Assembly (NCBI RefSeq): GCF_028554725.1
Contig: NC_071671.1
Location: forward strand, 1,116,001 to 1,180,000
Direction: 5' to 3'
DNA length: 64,000 nt
Source: Zeugodacus cucurbitae
Lineage: Eukaryota; Arthropoda; Insecta; Diptera; Tephritidae
The translations under genes were made by a program, and so were the position numbers. Positions 1 to 13,320 of the stretch are shown here, one piece after another. Every line of letters starts with the position of its first letter. The first letter of the stretch is position 1. The notes beneath the pieces were generated by a model. That model did not search any database. It was not told the DNA's origin and was given only the letters and a program-made list of their open reading frames with translations.

Positions 1-3000
1 TGGATATTATTTAAAATGTCTATATTTTATGAAGTTGTCGAGAGTTAATGTTAAAAAAATATATTGGCTTGGAGAAAATGGAAGTTAGATGTTAATTTGT
101 CTGTAAATTCAGTTTTGAACCACAGCGGACGAAGCCCTCATGATGAAGAATGACTCGGATTTATGTATGTAATAGGCGTAGAAACCGTTTATGCGATTAT
201 AACTCTCTTTTTCTCGCAATTCGGCGCCAGTTGGAAATACTAAGTGAAACCAAGTCGCTCTCCCACCTGACCATTCCAACGGAGTGGAGGTCTTCTTCTT
301 CCTCAGCTTCCACCAGCGGGTACTACATGGAACACTTTCAGAGCTGGGCTGGCTTCGTCCATGCGAACAACATGAGCTAAACATCTTAGCCGCTGTCTTT
401 TTATACGCTGGATGCCAATAACGCCGTATATATCGTACCGCTCATCGTTCCATCGTTTGCCGTAATCGAAGGCTGCCAAGGTTCAAATATAACCATTTTA
501 AAATTATGAAGGGCTTTCCTAAAGATACTGGTCTAACATATCTATCTTTTCAATTTGTATCTTTGTGCGAGAATGTATGCTCTTGTGTGCAGGTGGCGTT
601 AATGTTCAATCTCTGCAGATATCCACATCTATAAACTGGCATAAATATTTTGTGATTCTTATTTACGTACGTTAAACGCACGATTTACACATTAAAATAC
701 GCAAGAAATCGACATATTCTTGTGCAATGCAAGTTTCAAGCAGAGTAATACATATACATATGTCCATATACATTTGCTCTACTTCGAATATCACATCACA
801 GCGAAATGCATGTTTAGCTTACACGTTTTTGTTTCACCTTCTTTTGAAAAAGTGTGAGAAGACCACAAATGGGCGCAACGAAAGAATTCAATAATGCGCT
901 GCTGCCTTAAGAAGCCTCATTTTTATTACTCCGCATCTTATTTCGCTACGATCGACAACCTTAACCTCAAAACGAAGACGCTGCTGCCAGACGCCCAGCC
1001 GGCTCACCGGCAGCCCTTGCACAAATTGTGGGCCATGTGAGAGCCGACAGGCACGTTTTGTACGTGAAGTTTTCGGCTGCCGCTTGGCAGACGCGTCCAT
1101 GCGCCAATTCTCGCGGTCTCTTAAACCCAATAAGTGCAGATGTATGTACGCTTGTATGTACATATGTAAACACACTGCAACCGCGGCAGATCGTTAATCC
1201 ATGAATTGAGTTGTTGTGGCTGCGGTTCCTGCTGCTCGTTTATTTTTAGCTACTGCATTAAAGCGTTAAAAATGTAAGGCATTTCAGAAGTGCGACGAAC
1301 GACTACCAAAACCAGCTATGGGAACTTTTTTTGTGGATTTTGCGGGGAGAAGATGCTTAAGGGAAGCCGTGCGCCCAATTATGAATATTTTTTATGAATT
1401 ACATAAATATAAGAATGTATATATCAATCAACGGCGAATGTGTCCTTTTGGGAGGCGTTAGAGAGGTCTCTATGCTTTTCTCACAGTTAATGTCAAAGGA
1501 TTCCTACCTTATGGACACCCGCATTCGCCTCAGAACGTGAGAAAAGCGTGAGATATATTTTTTGTTATAGATTTTGAGTTTTCTATTTCTGCTTCTATAA
1601 AAAATTTGGTCTTGATACACGTATAAAGCGTTCCATTTAATTGAGCGGACATAGCGTTTTCCTCGTGCATATTATTCCAAACGCCATCAGAAATAATGTG
1701 ATTCTCATGTTGTGGAATCGTGTGAAGATTCTAACATCTGTTTCACTTTAATCACAAAAAGGATCAAGCAAAAGGCAGCATAGAATGCAATGCAATTAAT
1801 TGACACTAACAACTGACTCACCTTAATAACCTCATATTAAAAATGAAAATATGAGCCCACAATACTCACATGTGAGTAAGTGCGTGCGTGGGTAAATCCG
1901 CCCCACACCGAACTTCGCTTTGCCGTGCCAGGCGGTGAGTCCTCACTGCTGAAAGCGTTCTCACCTCAATTCTCGTCAAAACAAATTCCCATGCATGTTA
2001 AGTTGCAACGCCACCCCACTCGCACTGACGCACACACACAGCACGTACATATACAGCAACTCGCCTACTAGCTCGAGGGTTGTCCACATTCCGTCGTACA
2101 CTGCTTGCGTTGTCTGTCTAATTTCAATATTTTAATTTTTGACGCAACAAAAACAAACACACACAACACTTGTCCTCTCATATTGCGGTCGCGCCCTACA
2201 CTTTTAGTTATTGTACCACGTTCAGAGTGTTAGTGTGTGTAGACTGTGCCTGCATGCCGATGCAACAACACACCCTTGTAATTCCTTCACTTACGGCTGG
2301 CTTTTGCTTCCTTTACTTCCTTATATGTTTCCGTTGTTCCTGCGGCCGGCGGTCTCCTTTATTTTATTATAAAATACTTGTAGTGTTTGTTGTTGTTGTG
2401 CTGCGAACGGCTTTCCCCTTTTGCACGTGGACTTTGCTGTAAGCCCTCGCATGGAAGTTAACACGGCACATCTGTGCGCTTGCCTTGCGCTGAGCTGAGC
2501 TGAGCTGAACTGCACTGCCTGGCCTGGCCCTCAGGTGAGCGTGAGAATAAGTTTTTTGTGGGAAACTTTATATTTTTGTAAATGCATTCAACACATTTAA
2601 CACACTAGGTGTGCGTCCATGACTTTGTACAGTCGATGCTTTAACTTCTGGAATACATTTTTCTGCATTTGATTTCGGCTTTTAGTTTCAATTGAAGTCA
2701 TTGTTGTTGTATACGAAGGTACAGTTTACGCTGGAAGCGGACGTCTTGCGCTGTTATTCGAATATCACAAAATAAACTGTAATAAATAATTACATAATCA
2801 ACAAATTAATTAATGATTTAACGTAATAGAGGAGCTTTGAAACCCTGGTGGTTGGCGATTGAAATATTTAAATTAAAAATTCTTAAATATACATACATGC
2901 ATATTCTTCTGTACGAAGTTGTTGGATTTCTATTGAAAATGAGCTCTCTAGCTTTGTTTACACGGACAAAACAGTAAAGCAGACTCGGCAAGATACATAT

Positions 3001-4500
3001 TACCAGATTACATAGTTTTTTTAATAAACAGATTTATATGTATGCATCAACAAGTCTGACTTCCGGCGCAAAAGTAGAGAAAAGATCGGGAGCAAAAGAT
3101 AATTCAAAATAATAGCTTCAGCTATAAATAAAGAAGCTCAATGGCCTAACTCAAGCGTTGTATAGCTGCCATGCCGCCTTCATATATAACTTTAAACACT
3201 TTTTAATATCCCTCAACGCACCTTCGTCATGGCACATCTGCTTTGGTACGCGACAAACCGTCCGATTCAAAAGATTTAAGCAGCAAACTAGCGAACAAAC
3301 AACAAAATACTCGACATCTAATTAACCGCACAAAGCAAAGCGTTTAATACCGCTGCAGCAACTCTTTCCTAATAGGAACATTACACAACATTACATAAGC
3401 ATACACACGATACGAGTGCACACCGCTTTGAGCGCCGTCTTATTGTCTTGCCTGCCGTCTTGGAGCCGTTAACATACGGCAGCTCAATTAAACGCCGTGT
3501 GTTGGTATATAGAGACCCACTACGGTTACTTTTAGTGTAACCGTCACTTTCTTAAAGATAAAGTCAATCTGAGTGCAGCTGCTTTATGGCATGCGCGCGC
3601 GCGCCTCTGTTTATGTTTCGGATTTTCCTTTACATTCACTTTACAACACATTTCGGCGTCTTGGCGCATGCCACTCGCCGCCTGCGATCAGCTGGCCGTT
3701 TTGTTGGTTTTTCTAATTCTCGTCAATGATGTTACAATGGTGGCTGGATTTTCAATTGGGTCCAAAGGCAGCCGGGCATATGCACACTTAGTACACAATA
3801 TCAAATCAAAATATTTCGTTGCGCAGTCTTACACACACACACATGTATGTATATATTGTATAAGGCATTATTTAGAACATTGCGATCTGTGGCTGCACAT
3901 CTAACGGACATTCCTATTTGCTAACATACTCGTGTGTATGCATGTTGACTTTGCGCAATTTGGTGTGTCCTTTGCTGAACGCCACCCTCCTTATAGTTGT
4001 CACCTTTGCGTTATCTTTTAATAACCATTAATTTTCTTTGTGCTCTCATTTCTAGGTCAGATTTCTTTTTACTTAGAAGATTTTTGTAAGATTTATACGT
4101 CTGGACTAAGATGGCATCAGCTGCTTCCAAAATTTTATCATAATTACTTTAATATTCCAAACCATTTTGCAAATTTCTCTTCCAATTTAATCTTACCCAG
4201 ATATCATCCAGCAACTGGACATTCCGAAACTGAAAAGAATATAAAAGTCTAATTCAGCGAATTTTATAATTTGGTTTACGTACAATAAATGCAAGTATAC
4301 AACTATTTAAATGTGCAAGTTTATGCTGCGCTGTGCATCCAAATAATTAATTTACGTAAAACTTTATTCAATCGGTCAACAAATTTTGCTATTACTTTTA
4401 ATTTCCAATGCCAATCGTGATTTATGCGCTGTTTCAATCATTCTTTGAGCGTGTTAGTGTGATTAGATATTTGAACTTATTACGCGCTTTTATAAGCTCA
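1..4500. other. Gene-poor flank, no recognised gene
   Basis: I see no open reading frame with recognisable homology here. The stretch is AT-rich and has only short simple repeats: a four-unit TGAGC run at 2491-2510, an alternating (GC)6 run at 3593-3604 and CA runs near 2030-2046 and 3832-3841. An ATG-started 78-codon frame at 3668-3904 begins with a hydrophobic, signal-peptide-like segment but continues as low-complexity sequence; it is treated under findings rather than called a gene. Confidence 0.6.
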
Positions 4501-4594
4501 CTGGAAGGAAATAAGCTTTCGCGAATAACGGAAACGGATCATCTTGAGCATTGAATTGGCAGTTGACGGGCAATTACAAAAGAAGACGGTCGGT

Positions 4595-4844
4595 TTGCAG
4601 TCTGTTGAATGTTGTAAAAACACATACATATGTACATATAAGTGTGTTACATAGGAGTTAGTGAAAATTTAGACAATTAAAATTACAAAAAACATTAAAG
4701 TGTTTCAAAAGAGTGCTTTAAATAAATGTAAGTGTTAGTTTAATTTCTGTAATATAACATTTAAAGCCGCTAGTTGGCATCAGCGAAAGACAATGTAAAA
4801 GAAGAATCAATGAAGAGAGGAGGTGAAAAAATACATAGGAAATG
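4595..4844 (+). other. Possible 5' non-coding exon of peanut
   Basis: A strong splice donor, GTAAGT, begins at 4845 directly after AATG, and an acceptor AG at 6121-6122 stands one base before the peanut start codon. If these are used together, the stretch up to 4844 would be a 5' untranslated exon and 4845-6122 a 1278-bp leader intron. The 5' edge given is only a guess placed at an initiator-like GCAGTC. The acceptor lacks a clear pyrimidine tract, so an unspliced leader from a promoter near 5894 is an equal alternative. Confidence 0.3.
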
Positions 4845-5891
4845 GTAAGTTTATACAGAATCTTATAATTATTTAAATTAAAACAAGTATGTAACTATAA
4901 AAATAATATTAATTAATGAATTTATACAATTATTACTGTTTAAACTAAATTTGATATTAGTTCAAAATTAAGTGCTTGCATTAAGTATAAGTTGCATATG
5001 TGACCATATGTGTGTGTGTTTGTGTGAGAGTTTAATTAACTCGCTGAAGTGCATACGTGAATAACGTAAATAAAGATTTCTATAAATCGGAACAGACTCA
5101 TATATGTACTTCCGACATGCACCAGATCAGCTATTGAAATACGTTTGCAACAACAACTGATTGTTTTAAAAATAGGTAACAACGCAACAAAAACTTCATG
5201 AATGTATACAAGCAGCAATTTGAACGAGAGAGCACAACTTTTCGAGTTTCTCTTTTGTTTCACTTTCATTATGGCGCTAAATAATTTATCATTGCCATAC
5301 CAAAAAGGAGTATAATTGAAGTTCTAATAATTACACGTTTTAAGTCACATAAATAGTTATATTTAAAACTTTATTGTTGCGTAGACGTTATTTTAATAAA
5401 CACTTGTTGTTATACAAGAGAGCACAATATTAATTATTAAGGTGTTAAAAATTTACATAGTGCTATAGCACTTCTTTTAAGCCCAAATGCTTAAATAATT
5501 TAGAATATTGGCTAATAATGCTTGAATTTATTTATGATTTTTTAATTTTAATATAAATAATAATTATTTCGCTTAACTTTTGCATAAAACAATTATAAAT
5601 TTTTGTATGTAAAAATGGTTGCCTCATGTCTGGCAATGCCGTTGCTGTCATTTCTGGAAAATGCACACATGTATTTAGCAATTGCACTGCGACGCTGACG
5701 TAAGCTTCGTTTGAGCGCAGTGAGAACAGCAGCGGCCGATGTTTCGCTGGAGTGAGAGCGGCCAACGACTTGCTTTCGTGCCTGCTTTCGCATGTGTGTC
5801 ACGTATTTATGACTGGAATTCAGCCGAACACTTTGTCTCTCTCACACAAATAGATAGTCGCTGCAGCTCGTGTAGTTTGGCTGGAGTCATT

Positions 5892-5897
5892 TCAGTG
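5892..5897 (+). promoter_or_regulatory. Initiator-like motif upstream of peanut
   Basis: TCAGTG matches the insect initiator consensus TCAGTY loosely and lies about 230 bp before the peanut ATG. No TATA box precedes it at the usual spacing. It would give an unspliced 5' leader of about 230 nt. A single hexamer is weak evidence by itself; its position in front of a real gene is the only support. Confidence 0.3.
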
Positions 5898-6123
5898 CGC
5901 GTTCGAATTTTGTTGACACAAATTGACATACAAAAGTGGGATATACGAAAAAGGCACAAGCGAATTGTAAAAAAAAAATCATAAAACATAAAGGAAGAAA
6001 AATAGGTGTGACAGTGCGTTGTGAAGAAAATACATAATAATCGAATAAAATTGTGCAAAACTTATATTAAATTGTGTAGAAGGAACGCGTTGAAATAATT
6101 GTAACGCGTGAAAAATTTGCAGC

Positions 6124-7704
6124 ATGCAAAGTCCGAGAACGAATGCAGTCAATGGAGCAATACAGTCGCTGCCCAGTACATTGGCTCAACTGGCGCTAAG
6201 GGATAAACAGCCTCCGCAGTTGCCACAAACACAGCCACCAAGCGTGCCCAACAAGAGTCACCTGGTGGAAGGCTCCTCGGCCACTAATGGTAGTGGAGGC
6301 GGTGTGGGTAGCAATGTAGCTGGCAGCGGCGCTGCCGATTCGAACAAAGTGACCACCGAGCTGCAGGAGAAGGAAAACCAAAATCAACTACAGCAGAAGC
6401 AGAAACCGCCACTGCCTGTGCGCAACAAACCAATGGAAATAGCGGGTTATGTCGGCTTCGCCAATCTGCCAAATCAAGTGTACCGTAAGGCGGTGAAACG
6501 CGGATTCGAGTTTACATTGATGGTTGTGGGTGCTAGTGGATTAGGAAAATCGACCCTAATCAACTCCATGTTCTTAGCTGACATATATAATGCGGAACAA
6601 TATCCTGGACCGTCACTACGTCGCAAGAAGACTGTTGCCGTAGAAGCTACGAAGGTGCTGCTCAAAGAGAATGGTGTAAATTTAACACTTACTGTAGTGG
6701 ACACACCTGGCTTTGGTGACGCTGTCGATAACACAAACTGTTGGGTACCCATACTTGAATATGTAGACAGCAAATATGAGGAATACTTGACTGCTGAGTC
6801 ACGCGTTTACCGTAAACAGATTCCCGATAATAGAGTTCATTGCTGTTTGTATTTTATTGCGCCATCCGGACATGGTTTGCGCCCATTAGATATCGCTTGC
6901 ATGCAGAGTCTCTCCGATAAAGTGAATCTCGTGCCCATCATCTCTAAGGCGGACACAATGACACCAGACGAGGTGCATCTATTTAAAAAACAGATTCTCA
7001 ATGAAATTGCACAGCACAAAATTAAAATTTACGACTTCCCCTCCACTATCGAAGATGCTGCTGAGGAGGGAAAGACTGCACAGAATTTACGCGTACGCGT
7101 TCCATTTGCTGTTGTAGGTGCCAACTCCATAATCGAAATGGATGGTAAGAAAGTACGTGGTCGACGCTATCCTTGGGGTTTAGTTGAAGTGGAAAATCTA
7201 GCTCATTGCGACTTTATCGCGCTACGCAACATGGTTATACGCACACACTTACAGGATTTGAAGGATGTTACCAACAATGTGCACTACGAAAACTATCGTT
7301 GTCGCAAATTATCTGAACTGGGTCTAGTCGATGGCAAAGCACGATTATCAAATAAAAACCCCTTGACACAGATGGAAGAGGAAAAACGCGAACATGAGCT
7401 AAAAATGAAGAAGATGGAAGCCGAAATGGAACAGGTCTTCGATATGAAAGTAAAGGAGAAAATGCAGAAATTAAAGGATTCCGAGCTTGAGTTGGCGCGA
7501 CGTCATGAAGAGCGTAAGAAGGCGCTGGAATTGCAAGTGCGAGAGCTGGAGGAGAAGCGACGCGAATTCGAACGAGAAAAGAAGGAATGGGAGGAAGCTA
7601 ATCATATCACACTTGAGGAATTGAAACGACGCAGTCTTGGCGCTAATAGTAGCAGCGACAATGTTGACGGCAAGAAGGAAAAGAAAAAGAAGGGACTGTT
7701 CTAA
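6124..7704 (+). CDS. pnut: Septin GTPase peanut (SEPT7-group)
   Basis: Encodes a 526-residue septin, close in length to Drosophila Peanut (about 540), the SEPT7-group subunit of the fly septin hetero-oligomer that forms filaments at the cleavage furrow and cell cortex. Seen in the sequence: a variable Gly/Gln/Pro-rich N-terminus (1-105); a polybasic membrane-binding stretch before the G domain (KAVKR, 122-126); P-loop GASGLGKST at 136-144; G3 box DTPG at 193-196; G4 box SKAD at 274-277; septin unique element around GRRYPWGLVEVEN (346-358); and a charged C-terminal coiled coil from about 415 to 505 ending in a lysine-rich tail. From residue 101 on it is nearly identical to the Drosophila protein, hence the symbol. 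The start is the first in-frame ATG and gives the N-terminus MQSPRTNAVNG, which resembles fly Peanut. The coding region is one uninterrupted exon. G4 is SKAD rather than AKAD, a mild change. Confidence 0.97.
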   Translation: MQSPRTNAVNGAIQSLPSTLAQLALRDKQPPQLPQTQPPSVPNKSHLVEGSSATNGSGGGVGSNVAGSGAADSNKVTTELQEKENQNQLQQKQKPPLPVRNKPMEIAGYVGFANLPNQVYRKAVKRGFEFTLMVVGASGLGKSTLINSMFLADIYNAEQYPGPSLRRKKTVAVEATKVLLKENGVNLTLTVVDTPGFGDAVDNTNCWVPILEYVDSKYEEYLTAESRVYRKQIPDNRVHCCLYFIAPSGHGLRPLDIACMQSLSDKVNLVPIISKADTMTPDEVHLFKKQILNEIAQHKIKIYDFPSTIEDAAEEGKTAQNLRVRVPFAVVGANSIIEMDGKKVRGRRYPWGLVEVENLAHCDFIALRNMVIRTHLQDLKDVTNNVHYENYRCRKLSELGLVDGKARLSNKNPLTQMEEEKREHELKMKKMEAEMEQVFDMKVKEKMQKLKDSELELARRHEERKKALELQVRELEEKRREFEREKKEWEEANHITLEELKRRSLGANSSSDNVDGKKEKKKKGLF

Positions 7705-8119
7705 ATTTTAATGCACTAATCCTAGAAACAGTATTCGAGTAACTAAAAACACACAAAGAAGAAAAGAAAATATTATGAAAAACAAAATCAAATCCAAGCA
7801 AAGCGAAGAAAGACCAGCAAATGCGGGCGGCAGTGAAGGTAATAACGATGACGATGATAATATATGTAGTAGACGATGATGATGTTGATGATAATGACGA
7901 TTATGACGAATTGTGTTAAATAATAAAATACCTAAAATTGTATTTAAAATACTACTTTACAAAGCAAGCAACCGAAGCAAACACACACATCCCTTAAAAC
8001 GAATCCCCAAATCCCCCTCAGCTAATACACGAGTATCGTTCATACTCTCCTTGCATTAATTATAAAACTATTACCTACTATACATACCTACATAAATATA
8101 ATAAAATATATATAATAAA
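7705..8119 (+). terminator. Peanut 3' UTR with AATAAA signals
   Basis: After the TAA stop, the sequence is A-rich and contains an imperfect GAT/GAC run at about 7846-7906. AATAAA hexamers occur at 7922-7927, 8100-8105 and 8114-8119, so either a short (about 240 nt) or a longer (about 420 nt) 3' UTR is possible. No other gene begins here. Confidence 0.6.
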
Positions 8120-11100
8120 GTCTTCTTTAGTTTAAAATTTCTAGTGATTTTATTACATATTTAACTTTCCATAGATATGATGCTTTCCACACTCATGGTT
8201 ACCTTGATTGACTCCTGCTTTGCTCCTGTATTTTCATAGTTTTCCCATGCTGTTGTCTATTTTATATATTATTGTGCGACTGTGACTTGCTTTTCTCTGG
8301 TTTTGTATGATGATTGTTGTCTGTCCTCATTAGTGCCGATAAGTTGGTTTATCGAACGGTAGTCATAATTGATATGGAACACATGACGCATACTACTCTG
8401 TACATTTGCCACTCATTAGCGATGTGACGCGAGAATCTACATACAATTTTAGTATGTTTTGTGCGGTTGACAGCGAGCGTAGACGTTGGATGAAACCAAA
8501 TTTGTTTTGATAATTAGCATAGAGTGGTTGCTAGCTCATCCAGATCTGTGTACGCAGTTGGTGGTTTTTATGCTCCATTCGCGTGCCACAAACTGCCTTT
8601 TTTTGTATTTGTAGAGTGGACAATTAACAATTGATTGAAAGGCCGCAGGTGGGTCAATAGAAATTAGCTGGTGGTCTACAAATTCATTTTTTTCTTCTAA
8701 ACGTAAATGACCATGGTGTGTAAGAACCATCTGAACGTTTCCATAACTGCATTTGTGTGCATTCATACATATGTATGTATTACTGATTAGCTTTACTCAA
8801 TTGCACTTGTAAATTCCATTTAATTCAGTAAATTATTATCGCAGCAAATGTTTCATTTATAAAACCATAGTTTTCTTATAAAAATATCAATTGTAGAATA
8901 TAGTGCAAAATGTTTATATTATTCCGTATGCATGTTTATGGTGTCGGATTAATTTTTAAATTTATTCAGTTCAACAACTGAATAAAAGTAAATAAAAAAA
9001 TCAGTACGAGGCAATTAAAGCGCTATACAATAAGTCATTAAACCATTATGTGCATACATACCATACATTTGTATGACTGTTTGTTTGTATGTATTTAAAG
9101 AAAGCAAATATTTATGTATGTATATATATTCATGCATGTGCGCGCATATGGAGCGACATATGCACAAATGTGGACAGGCCGTGTCACTGGTGTTGTTGAC
9201 GCTGTCTCCCGTCCAATTCCAGCACATCGCATTCCATATAAAGAAGTTACTTAGAAATTACTTAGCGGTTTCGTTAAGTATTTCGCGACGCCGCAATGTG
9301 CCGCTGATCAATGAACGTGGTGCGCTTGGCTATACTCGTATTTGAAGCGAATGGTCAGACGAGAGTTTCGAAAGAAACGGCAATTAAGTGGGTAAATCAG
9401 AGAGGGGGCCATGAGGTCGGTATACCACCAAATACATACATACCGCCGATCGAACGGTTGATTTGGTGGCAGGCATTTTTTAGTACATATTTGTGGATAC
9501 ATAGCATGTGCGTGTTGTGTATGATACACCAGCATGAGTATAAATATGAATTTTTGCTTTGCATGACTCAAACTGACAAACACATACATAAATATGTATA
9601 AGCGGGCGCTTTATGTGAAGAAACTCAACGATTCATATGTACTTTCATTAGCTCGAAAACAAAGCAAAAAGCAATTTCTTCCGCTAAGTTTGCGTTGCAG
9701 TCAGAAACACCGAAGAGTATTTCAAAAACACTTCAATAAATATATATTTCTGTACATGGTTTGATTCAAGTAAACTGTGCTACCGACAGCATTTCCTAGT
9801 GGGCCTGTTGCGGCATTATTATTTTAGTGAAAGGTTTAAAAATATAAACAATGGTCTGCTCTGCCCTCATCGAATTGTGGCTTCTTATACCGTTCTGCCT
9901 GCTTGCCTTTCGTGCATTATTTGGAAATGCACGCAGCAGACGCGCCACTCCGCTCATACACCCCTCCCCCGTTTCAGCGCCGATATGGCCACTTGCGCCA
10001 TGTTGCAATCACTAGCGTTGCTCATTCCAAGTCAAACGCTTGTAAATGCATTTCAAAAACGTTCTTGTTTTATTGCCATATTTTTGGTTTGGTTTGTATT
10101 TGTTCTTGTTGTAATGCCCCATCGAGCAAGCGTTGATAAGCCATAAGGGGAAGCGTACGAGTATAAACAAAAAAATTAAAAATGAAAACAAAACAACAGC
10201 AAAATAAATATAGCAATAGCAACAATAACAACAACAACAACGGAATATCGGAAATTATTGGGTCGCGAACGCTATAGCATGCACGCCTAAAATCATACAA
10301 ACAAACATACATACATAGGTATGTTGGTACTTAAATATTCCATTGCAGATACATATGTACATATATGTATGTATATGTAAAAATATTTGATACATACAAA
10401 CATGCTGCACTTAAGCGTATACAATCGTTGATATGTTTAAAAAGTATATAAATATGTATGTATGTATGTATGTTTTTATATAGAAATACTTGAGTAAATG
10501 CTTTTACCAATCGAAAAAATCGAAATTGTGGCACAATACAAATATAAAGGGCATTAACTCTGCGTTTTCGGTTTCATTAAATTTGATACAAATGATCTAC
10601 ATATGTATATGTGAGTGTTCTTTCAACAAAAAAAAAAAACAAATATTTATTTTAATTTAATTTAATTTTTTAGAAATCCATTTTGTTTTTTATTTTAAAA
10701 ATTAGAATATCATTTCATATAACCAAAATATTTAAATACTTTATTTAATTACATACAAAATAATTAGTTTGAATTTATATTTAAATTTTGAAACATATTT
10801 TCTTTGACTGGCAATACCTTTTAAAAACAACAAGAGCGCAATCACTTGAGCGAGTGGAAACGATTTCAGATATGCCGAATTACACCGCTCTTCACTATAA
10901 ATGCTCTTCGTACCATAAATGATATCTTCAACTGATGACTAATGGTCAGTGGTTGGAAGCAATAGACTCACCAATAATTCGAAAATAATGGTTTTTAGGT
11001 TAGGACATTTTTCTAAGCATACGAGAAGTTTGGTCTGTCAGAGACGAAAGTAAGGAAGTATTAAAAGACCCTTTCTTATTTATCTGACCGAGATTTTAGA

Positions 11101-13200
11101 GCTTAGAGCTTTTAGAGTTCCAGTTTCCTCCGTTATATGGAGCATGATAAAGTTACGAATTCACTCCGAACGGTTCTTGAATTTTAAAAGTAATCAAATT
11201 CACTGGGTTGTTTTCAATGTATCTGGGTCATCCCTGGTAAATACGACTAACTTTAGGCAATGATTAATGCTTTTATAGAAGACTGCAACAGCAGGCTGCT
11301 GAGTAGTATTCTCGAAGTAGTATACCTTACACTATATCTTATCTGCATTCATTGGAAGCTTGTTTTGAATACTTCTGAGTAAAGTAGTCTCCTTACCTCA
11401 GTACCCTAACCTAATCTATTTTGGATATCTCTAAGTAAAGTGGTTTCCCTATCTCAGTACTCTGAACAATTTGTGGACTTGACTTCACCTTCGCACCAAG
11501 TCTTTTCTGACAATTGAATGACACTGAAAATTAATCATACAGCTGGAAGAGCCAAAGAACGACTCGAAACCACAATAAAGAGATAATTGCACGCCAGCAG
11601 TTTTGTCATGGCTCATTGTAAGAATTTTTGAAAGTAAATACTTTTCGGCATGCAAGTGGATCTGGAGTAAAGTGACCTACTTACATTGTATGCGCTTGCT
11701 AGACGCTTTTTGGATCTGCTCGCTTCCCATAATCCTTATTTGTATATCATGTGTTTGTATGTAGGCTCCTTCAAAATTCAATTTTTACCGCCTTTGTTCT
11801 TTTGGTGCGTGTAACTGTGTATTCATGCGAAATCTGTTTTCAGGGCCACTTTTTGTGAGAGCTTTTAACGCCTTTGATTTTGACACTTTATCCATTTAAC
11901 GGCATACTTGCATGCATACCGTTTGCGGCTGCCAGTCGGCCCGACCGCAAAGCGTTTAGCTGCAAAGTGTCCATTTATTGTGAATCCTCAATCTCAGACT
12001 GCTTTACATCGTTGATTGAAAATCGATCGAAGGCTTGACGGTTTACATAAGCGCCCAGAAGCAGAAATCACTTCACTTCACTGCGCTCAAGCGCTTGTGT
12101 GTGTGTGTCTACAATATTTTCGGCTGTGAATTCATATGATTCTCATCGATCGTTCCTTCGTTTGTGTGATCCCTTCGGGCAATGGTCAGCAGCAACTGTT
12201 CTCTCTGCAAATGACAAGCGGATAGCAGCGACGCCGTCCAATTTGAAGTGCCAATTTAATAATAACAGTTGCTTAATGAATTGTAATTTTAATGGTCACT
12301 TTTGGGTAGGGATCCAGACGACATGCTGAGATTGCTCATTTCGAATGTCCGGTTGAGAATGCGTAGGGATAAGACTTCAGTCGCTTCAAATTTAAGATTT
12401 AGCGTCTGTCTTGTGGGAATCATAGAAATTTCTAATTCTCGCTTGAATATTCTTAAGCTACATAAAGTATTTCTTCACACAGCAATCTCGCCAATTAATT
12501 GTCCATAAAATAAAAATTTCGTCAAATTCTTCACCGCTTTGTTCTAAATGTGGTACTTATTTCTGCCGCGTATTCTTCAGTTAATTTTTAATATTTATGT
12601 CCTCGTCTAATTGGCGCTTTGTTCCCAGCGCTCATCAGGACTTGCCTGTCATGTCTATTTTCAAAATAAATATTTAAATAGAAATAGATAGCGTCCCCTT
12701 CGGTAAACGTTCGACCGCGCACCTAATCACCCCACATTAAAGTCTCATTTCCGCTGCCGAGTTCATTTAAAGACACCGTTCATGATATGTGTGAATGTGT
12801 GAGTGTCGCCGACTTGTTGATCCTAGCGGTATGTGAGTCGCAACACAAAAGGAATAAGGATCCTAAGGCGAACATATGTATACGGTTCGTATATGTAAAT
12901 ATGTATGAAGCATGTGTGCATGTCCTTAGTGACACGTAAAGTCAACGCTAATTTTCCTTGGCCCCTGGCTTTACTCATTGAACTCCAATGCAGTGTCAAT
13001 GTAGTGGGGATATCGGAGAATTCTCACACTTTGTCGTTGGTGAAAGCGTGTTGGGCACAGTTGAGCGAGCTTAAGTGAATCGTAGCATTTTAAAACAAAT
13101 AGAAAATAAATTAAATAAGAAACGAAGGTTTTCATCGAAGCCTTAGATAGCTGAGGGTTTCAATTTGAGCTGATCGTGGTTTTCCTATGAATTTTACTCG
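8120..13200. other. Gene-poor stretch
   Basis: No coding region recognised. It is AT-rich, with TATG/ATGT microsatellite tracts (clearest at about 10452-10474), a TG run at 12095-12108 and scattered CATATGTA motifs. All open frames here are under 116 codons, overlap each other on both strands and read as microsatellite or low-complexity translations. Confidence 0.6.
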
Positions 13201-13320
13201 TTGTTGTTGTTGTTGTACATTCCCCAAATAATTGTGAGGAATGTTGCCGATTTGTTATTCCTTGGCCGAATTTGAATCCGAGTCCGTTTCGGTTACGGAG
13301 AACCGACTGCCGCGTGAACA
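13201..13320 (+). repeat. Dispersed TTG-led short repeat, copy 1
   Basis: Starts with a (TTG)n run, then ACATTCCCC, then a segment CTTGGCCGAATTTGAATCCGAG followed by TCCGTTTCGGTTACGGAGAACCGACTG. The same order (TTG run, CTTGG, GGTCCGTTCC, GAACC, CTGTCGTGGGAA) recurs at about 42390-42470 and 55861-55960 in the same orientation. No terminal inverted repeat or coding capacity was seen. The family looks like the short interspersed repeat often met in tephritid genomes; that recognition is from memory. Confidence 0.6.

Noticed and set aside
1466..1552. Inverted pair CTTTTCTCAC / GTGAGAAAAG as a transposon end
   Set aside because: Only 10 bp, too close together, with no target duplication; likely chance.
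6196..7019. Minus-strand frames under peanut
   Set aside because: Antisense shadows of the septin coding region.
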